Shown: in pieces, positions 56,705 through 64,000 of the stretch | Layout of the letters: the number at the start of each line of letters is the position of its first letter | How positions within the stretch are numbered: the first letter of the stretch is position 1 | From: Bacillus spizizenii TU-B-10 | Lineage (GTDB): Bacteria; Bacillota; Bacilli; Bacillales; Bacillaceae | Assembly (NCBI RefSeq): GCF_000227465.1 | Contig: NC_016047.1 | Span: 4,010,857 to 4,074,856 of the forward strand | Length of the DNA stretch: 64,000 nt | Direction: 5' to 3' | Notes under the pieces: model-generated | What the model was told of the DNA's origin: nothing | Databases searched by the model: none | The model's input: the letters and a program-made list of their open reading frames with translations, nothing else | Program-made: the position numbers and the translations under genes

Positions 56705-57574
56705 TTATGCCAGACCTAATTCTTCTTTCATTTTTTTAAGCATAAATCGGCTTGATTCATCTGCTCTTTCGTCGACCCAAGCAAATACTGCATTCGTCGC
56801 AATTCCGTCGAACTTCATCTCTCTCAGCTTTCTGAAAATCGTATCAAAATCAACCTCGCCTTGACCAATGTCCAAATGCTGGTGAACCGTTACTTTCGCG
56901 TCAGGCGGATTGACGATGTAGCGCAAGCCATGAGCCGCTTTATGATTAAAAGTATCTGCAAATAAAACATGTGTGAGGCGGTCGCCGGCTTCGTCAAACA
57001 TTGTCTCAATGTCGCCTTTGCCGTCATCATAGAAGAACGTATGCGCAGTCGAGTAGACAAGATTGATCCAATCCTTGTCAAGCGCGCGGATCATATCCAT
57101 CGCACCTTTGTGCGTTTCGATAAAATCGTATGGATGGGCTTGAAGATTGAGTTTAATGCCTTCTTTTTCAAAGACTGGCAGAAGCTCATCCATGGATTTG
57201 ATAAATTTTTCTTCACTTGTTAAAGGATCATATTTTGAACCGCTGAATTCGCTGTTCATCAAATCCACTTCAAGTTCAACTGCAATTTCGATCGCCCTTT
57301 TCCAGTTGCGCACCGCAGCCTGGCGGCGGTCTTCATCAGGACCCGCCCAGTGGTAAAGAGGAAGGAGCGATGATAGCTTAACACCTGTATCCTTTAATAG
57401 ACGCTTTAATTGTTTGATCTTTGCTGAATCGACTTTCGGATATTTATAGAATGGACAAAAATCCTCGCGCGGCGATAGCTCAATATATTCATAGCCAAGC
57501 TCCGCTGTTTTATAAACCATTTCCTCCAAAGTTAAATCATCACGATACATCGATGGATCCAATGCTAATTTCAT
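56705..57574 (-). CDS. iolH: IolH, sugar phosphate isomerase-like protein of the iol operon
   Basis: 289 residues, another xylose isomerase-like TIM barrel: [54 protein letters not shown] and [13 protein letters not shown]. Metal ligands appear present. It is not required for the main myo-inositol route as far as known, and its precise reaction is unsettled; a side step in inositol isomer use is likely. SD AGGAGTGA before the ATG. Between iolG and iolI. Confidence 0.93.
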   Translation of the reverse strand: MKLALDPSMYRDDLTLEEMVYKTAELGYEYIELSPREDFCPFYKYPKVDSAKIKQLKRLLKDTGVKLSSLLPLYHWAGPDEDRRQAAVRNWKRAIEIAVELEVDLMNSEFSGSKYDPLTSEEKFIKSMDELLPVFEKEGIKLNLQAHPYDFIETHKGAMDMIRALDKDWINLVYSTAHTFFYDDGKGDIETMFDEAGDRLTHVLFADTFNHKAAHGLRYIVNPPDAKVTVHQHLDIGQGEVDFDTIFRKLREMKFDGIATNAVFAWVDERADESSRFMLKKMKEELGLA

Positions 57575-57594
57575 ATTTTCACTCCTCTATTTTT

Positions 57595-59968
<2,374 letters not shown>

Positions 59969-59982
59969 ATATTCAGTCCCCA

Positions 59983-60876
59983 TTAAGCCAGATCCAACAA
60001 CTGCTCATCAATATAGTTTCTCGCGATCAATGCATACTCAAGCGGGTTTGCAACATCGGGGTCCTGTTCAGCTTCAACGACAATCCATCCGGAATAATCG
60101 TGCTTCAACAGCTGCTGATATACTTCTCTAAAATCAATGCATCCATCACCGGGAACCGTAAACATGCCTTTTAAAAACGATTGCTGAAACGATTTCCCTT
60201 CAAGCCTGCATTGTTCCATGACATTCAGGCGGGCATCTTTAAAGTGCACATGCTTAATGCGGTTGATATGCTTCTCAAGCATCCCCAAGTAGTCACCGTC
60301 AGAAATATACGCATGGCCTGTATCATAAAGGAGGTGTACATGCGCAGGGTCTGTTCCTGCCATCAGGCGGTCGACTTCTTCTGCCGTTTGGACGCCAGTA
60401 CCGAGATGGTGATGATAGACGAGCTTCAGGCCATGCTGGTCAGCAATTTTGCCAAGGTGATTCAGCCCTTCGCAAAGCCGTTCCCATTCATCATCCGTAA
60501 AGTGCGGCTTCTCTGTGAACACGTTTTTCTCCAAGCTTTGCACGCTGTAGGTTTGTTCAGAGACAACTGCGACATCCGCGTTTACTTGCTGCAAATACTC
60601 ACAATGCAGGGTAAATGCTTTTGCCGCTTCACCAAGTCCGTCACGCAAAATAAAACTGCTGAACCATTTTCCCGCAATGCGTAAATTCCGAAGCTTCAGC
60701 TCTTTGTTCAGGATGGCAGGTTCGGGGAAAAAGCCCCCGACCTCCGTGCCTTGAAAACGTGCGACAACAATATCACTTAACAAATGCTGAAGTGTATTTC
60801 CCGCTCCAATTTCAGGCATATCATCATTCCGCCATCCAATGGGAGCGATCCCCCACAGGATTTCATTTTTGCCCAT
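59983..60876 (-). CDS. iolE: 2-keto-myo-inositol dehydratase
   Basis: 297 residues, TIM barrel of the xylose isomerase-like group. Metal-binding blocks [41 protein letters not shown] and [12 protein letters not shown]. Turns 2-keto-myo-inositol (scyllo-inosose) into 3D-(3,5/4)-trihydroxycyclohexane-1,2-dione; cobalt or manganese dependent in known enzymes. The stop overlaps a potential iolF start, so coupling is likely. Confidence 0.96.
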   Translation of the reverse strand: MGKNEILWGIAPIGWRNDDMPEIGAGNTLQHLLSDIVVARFQGTEVGGFFPEPAILNKELKLRNLRIAGKWFSSFILRDGLGEAAKAFTLHCEYLQQVNADVAVVSEQTYSVQSLEKNVFTEKPHFTDDEWERLCEGLNHLGKIADQHGLKLVYHHHLGTGVQTAEEVDRLMAGTDPAHVHLLYDTGHAYISDGDYLGMLEKHINRIKHVHFKDARLNVMEQCRLEGKSFQQSFLKGMFTVPGDGCIDFREVYQQLLKHDYSGWIVVEAEQDPDVANPLEYALIARNYIDEQLLDLA

Positions 60877-60892
60877 CTATGGTGCCTCCCCT

Positions 60893-62806
60893 CTAATACT
60901 GCTTCGCAGATTCCAGCATTTTCTCTTTTGCTTCGTATGCTTTCTGAACGCTTTCTTGTTCAGACACCTCTGCTACGCCGACATGCCACCAGCTGTCATA
61001 GCCGTCAGTCATTGTTTTTGGCAGAACCTTCATTTCAATTAACGTTGATACGTCTTGTTTCTTCGCATCCTCTAACGCCGCTTTTAATTCTTCTACTGTG
61101 TTTGCACGGTAGGTTTTCGCGCCGTATCCCTCAGCAACTTTCGCATAATCGACATTTAAAATCTGGTTGTCATCTGTGCGGAACTCACAATAGTAGCTGC
61201 CGCTGCCATGATCCATTTGCAAGTTGTTGATACATCCAAAACCAGAGTTATCAAAGAGCAGCACATTGATTTTCTTGTTGTACTGAATCGCCGTAATCAG
61301 CTCGGAGTGAAGCATCAGAAAGCTGCCGTCTCCGACAATGGAATACACTTCTCTGTCAGGGTGGGCCAGTTTCAGACCCAGTGTCCCGGACACTTCATAG
61401 CCCATGCAGGAATACCCGTATTCCAGGTGATACGTATTCGGAACATTTGAATGCCACAGACGCTGCAAATCTCCTGGAAGGGAGCCTGCTGAGCAGATGA
61501 TCACACTGTCTTCAGGGATCGTCTCGTTGATTGTCAGCAATGCCGTTGTTTGCGGAAGCTCAGTATTCAACGCGTCAGCGTATTCATTTAGAACCTCTTG
61601 AGAGAAATGATTTTTGATTTCCGGATCAAATGCTTCCCGTTTAAACGTCACTTTGCTGAGGCGTTCGCGTTCAGCGAGCCATTCGTCCTTCAGCTCCTTA
61701 ATCGTTGAGCCGAATTCACTCTTATAGCCTTCAAGCAGGCCGTGCAGTTTGCCAAGCGTCACTTTCGCATCCGCTACCACTTGGAACGCATCGAGTTTAT
61801 ACGCCTGCATTCGGCTGACATTGATGTTTAGAAACTTCGCTTTATCAAAATCAAAAGCAGTCTTAGAGGATGTCGCAAAATCCGTATATCTTGTGCCGAT
61901 ACCAATAATCAAATCAGCTTGGCGGGCCGCTTTATTTGCCGCGAGTGTACCTGTGATGCCCATTCCGCCAAGGTTGTTCGCAAAATCAGCTTCAACTGTC
62001 GACTTTCCTGCCTGCGTTTCAACTAACGGAATGTTATACGCTTCAGAAATGGCAACCAATTCATCGCGCGCACCGGAGTATTTTGCGCCTCCGCCGACGA
62101 GGATTACAGGATTTTTGCTGGCTTTAATCAGCTCCGCCGCACCTTGAAGCTCGCGCTCGCTCGGCTGCATGCGATCAATATAGTGAACCCGTTTGACGAA
62201 GAAACTTTCATCAAAATCGTATGCTTCTCCTTCGACATCCTGAGAAATACAAATCGTTGCCGGACCTGCTTTTGCCGGATCAGTCATGACTTCAAACGCG
62301 CGCAGCAAACTGCTCATAAGCTGCTCAGGGCGCGTAATGCGGTCCCAGTATCTCGATACAGGTTTCAATGCATCGTTTGTTGTAATCGCCGCACTGTATT
62401 CTTGCTCCATTTGCTGCAGTACAGGGTCTGGCTGTCTTGTCGCAAATGTATCTGCCGGAATCAAGAGAACCGGGATATTGTTTGCCAATGCAGTACCGGC
62501 TGCCGCCACTAAGTTGGCCGCTCCCGGTCCGACGGATGTAGAGACCGCATATATTTTTCTTCTCAGCATTTGTTTGCTGTACGCCATTGCGGCATGCGCC
62601 ATTCCTTGTTCATTCTTCCCTTGATAGACTTTCAAATGGCCTGCATCCTGCTCAAGCGCCTGGCCAATCCCTAACACGTTTCCATGACCGAAAATTGTGA
62701 AAATCCCTTCTACAAAAGGCTCTTCCTTTCCATCTACATGGATGTACTGCTGGTTTAAGAATTTAATCAGCGCTTGTGCTGTTGTTAAGCGAATTTTCTT
62801 ACCCAC
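60893..62806 (-). CDS. iolD: 3D-trihydroxycyclohexane-1,2-dione hydrolase (ThDP enzyme)
   Basis: 637 residues from a GTG at 62806, with AAGGTGGG upstream; an earlier GTG at 62818 has no room for the SD. Three-domain thiamine diphosphate fold: Pyr domain with the catalytic Glu region [11 protein letters not shown], central domain (about 215-350), PP domain with [20 protein letters not shown] followed by NSGFGCINN for ThDP and Mg. Opens the ring to give 5-deoxy-D-glucuronate. Confidence 0.96.
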   Translation of the reverse strand: MGKKIRLTTAQALIKFLNQQYIHVDGKEEPFVEGIFTIFGHGNVLGIGQALEQDAGHLKVYQGKNEQGMAHAAMAYSKQMLRRKIYAVSTSVGPGAANLVAAAGTALANNIPVLLIPADTFATRQPDPVLQQMEQEYSAAITTNDALKPVSRYWDRITRPEQLMSSLLRAFEVMTDPAKAGPATICISQDVEGEAYDFDESFFVKRVHYIDRMQPSERELQGAAELIKASKNPVILVGGGAKYSGARDELVAISEAYNIPLVETQAGKSTVEADFANNLGGMGITGTLAANKAARQADLIIGIGTRYTDFATSSKTAFDFDKAKFLNINVSRMQAYKLDAFQVVADAKVTLGKLHGLLEGYKSEFGSTIKELKDEWLAERERLSKVTFKREAFDPEIKNHFSQEVLNEYADALNTELPQTTALLTINETIPEDSVIICSAGSLPGDLQRLWHSNVPNTYHLEYGYSCMGYEVSGTLGLKLAHPDREVYSIVGDGSFLMLHSELITAIQYNKKINVLLFDNSGFGCINNLQMDHGSGSYYCEFRTDDNQILNVDYAKVAEGYGAKTYRANTVEELKAALEDAKKQDVSTLIEMKVLPKTMTDGYDSWWHVGVAEVSEQESVQKAYEAKEKMLESAKQY

Positions 62807-62838
62807 AAACGATCCCACCTTTACTCGATCTTTTTCAA

Positions 62839-63816
62839 TTATGACTGTGCTTCAATAAGCTGTACGATTTCATCCGCAGTCGGCATCGCTTCTGACGAAC
62901 TGTGCTTGCTCACCACAATGGAGGCTGAAGCGCTGCCGTATTTCAATGCCGTTTCGATGTCTTTTCCGCGGACAAGGCCATAGATAAAGGCTGACGCATA
63001 GGAATCACCGGCTCCAAAGGTTTTCAGCACTTTTGTCTTGTACGCTTGGGCGCGGAATACCTCGCCTGATTTGCTGTATGCATAAGAGCCTTCGACGCCG
63101 TGTTTGATGACAACGAGGTCGGCTGAATGGTCAAATAAATGATTGACGGATTCTTCATTGCTTCCGCCTGTGCGGTTTTCCATCACATCAAATTCATCGC
63201 GTGTGCCGATGACGATATCAGACTGCTCGGCAACCAAAGAATAGTAAACGGCTGTTTCATCTGCTGACTGCCACGTATACGGGCGGTAATCCAGTTCGAA
63301 CACCACTTTGACCTGATGCTTTTTCGCATATTGAACAGCTTTTAACACCGCTTCCCGTGACGGGCTTTTGGCGAGCGCTGTCCCGGAAACAAGCAGCATT
63401 TTCGCATTTGCGATATAGTCCTCGCTTACCTCTGAAGGCTCAAGATAAAGATCCGCCACATCATCGCGATACATTAAGATGCTGCATTCTTCAGGACTGA
63501 GGATTTCTGTAAATGCAAGACCTGCTTTGTGTCCATCTTGATCAACAATCATCTGCGTTGTATCAACGCCGGTATTTCTCATATAAGACTCTATGAATCT
63601 TCCATGCTGGTCATCTGGAATTTTGCCGATAAAGCCCGCTTTTAAGCCAAGCTTCGCGCTTCCGATCGCGATATTCGCAGGTGAACCGCCGACATATTTC
63701 GAAAATGTCATCGTTTCTTCCATTGGGCGGTTGTATTCGACTGCGTTCAGATCAATACATGCCCGGCCGATGGCAACAATATCAAAAGCCTTCTCTTCAT
63801 TGAATGTATACTTCAT
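62839..63816 (-). CDS. iolC: 5-dehydro-2-deoxygluconokinase (PfkB family)
   Basis: 325 residues from ATG 63816 ([17 protein letters not shown]). [20 protein letters not shown] near 42-61 is PfkB signature 1; [20 protein letters not shown] near 270 is signature 2 with the catalytic Asp and anion hole. Phosphorylates 2-deoxy-5-keto-gluconate to DKG-6-P, the operon inducer that releases IolR in 168. Follows iolB after 23 nt. Confidence 0.96.
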   Translation of the reverse strand: MKYTFNEEKAFDIVAIGRACIDLNAVEYNRPMEETMTFSKYVGGSPANIAIGSAKLGLKAGFIGKIPDDQHGRFIESYMRNTGVDTTQMIVDQDGHKAGLAFTEILSPEECSILMYRDDVADLYLEPSEVSEDYIANAKMLLVSGTALAKSPSREAVLKAVQYAKKHQVKVVFELDYRPYTWQSADETAVYYSLVAEQSDIVIGTRDEFDVMENRTGGSNEESVNHLFDHSADLVVIKHGVEGSYAYSKSGEVFRAQAYKTKVLKTFGAGDSYASAFIYGLVRGKDIETALKYGSASASIVVSKHSSSEAMPTADEIVQLIEAQS

Positions 63817-63839
63817 CGTAAACAGCCACTCCTCACTTG

Positions 63840-64000
63840 TTAGCGTTCTAAAATCCACTCATGCGCCAGGTCATTATGAAACTTCCATTTCCGCGTCGGC
63901 CCTGCCATGACATTTAAATAGTAGGATGTGTATCCGTCCGGCACGCCTACCGGGTGGTATCCAGCAGGAACAATGACAACGTTTTCATTTTCTACAGTCA
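63840..64000 (-). CDS. iolB: 5-deoxy-glucuronate isomerase (3' end only)
   Basis: The last 53 codons, ending HEWILER and TAA at 63842-63840. VIVPAGYHPVGVPDGYTSYY is the conserved C-terminal cupin strand of IolB, with the metal-binding His. Converts 5-deoxy-glucuronate to 2-deoxy-5-keto-gluconate. The rest of the gene lies beyond the right edge. It contains a perfect cre. Confidence 0.93.
   Translation of the reverse strand, partial: TVENENVVIVPAGYHPVGVPDGYTSYYLNVMAGPTRKWKFHNDLAHEWILER
63974..63987 (-). promoter_or_regulatory. Intragenic cre in iolB
   Basis: On the reverse strand TGAAAACGTTGTCA fits all 14 positions of the cre consensus. A catabolite-repression site within iolB is known for the B. 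subtilis iol operon. Confidence 0.88.

Overview
The window is a piece of a Bacillus subtilis-group chromosome. Nearly every gene can be matched from memory to the wapA-bgl-hut-deo-yxe-yxd-iol segment of B. subtilis 168, in the same order and with near-identical protein sequences. It could be B. subtilis or a sister such as spizizenii or vallismortis; I cannot separate these by eye. Promoters, SD sequences, cre boxes, a LicT antiterminator and a HutP attenuator all fit that lineage.

Layout. 1-2.9 kb: the 5' part of yxiM (rhamnogalacturonan acetylesterase-like), a PadR-DUF2812 pair, an unknown secreted protein, and a 3' fragment of a second yxxF copy. 2.9-12.5 kb: the contact-dependent toxin gene wapA, two downstream genes that are candidate immunity genes, and full-length yxxF. 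12.5-16.7 kb: the aryl-beta-glucoside operon bglP-bglH-yxiE, with cre and LicT-type control. 16.7-20.1 kb: a T7SS LXG toxin operon (yxiB-yxiC-yxiD type) with an Imm8-like immunity gene and about 700 bp of decayed coding sequence. 20.3-22.9 kb: abn2 and an extra Gfo/Idh/MocA oxidoreductase. 23.0-30.6 kb: hutPHUIGM (histidine use). 30.6-34.9 kb: deoR and dra-nupC-pdp (deoxyribonucleoside use). 35-43.9 kb: yxxB, yxeR and the yxeKLMNOPQ operon (S-(2-succino)cysteine disposal). 44-50.3 kb: yxeI to yxeA. 50.3-54.8 kb: the yxdJK two-component system with the yxdLM Bce-type ABC transporter. 54.9-64 kb: the iol operon from iolJ back to a partial iolB.

Most of the window is catabolic: polymer attack (yxiM, abn2), sugar and inositol uptake and breakdown, and amino acid and nucleoside use. 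It is tied together by CcpA sites in bglP, abn2, hutP and iolB and by local regulators (LicT, HutP, DeoR).

The accessory and fast-evolving parts are the two toxin loci. The WapA C-terminal domain (about 147 residues) is followed by a 292-residue protein that looks like a beta-propeller. The wapA block is bracketed by about 259-bp direct repeats taken from the 3' end of yxxF. The LXG locus carries a trail of frame-broken sequence downstream of its immunity gene. These two places are the best candidates for undescribed biology. All gene identifications are from memory and by eye; no search was run.
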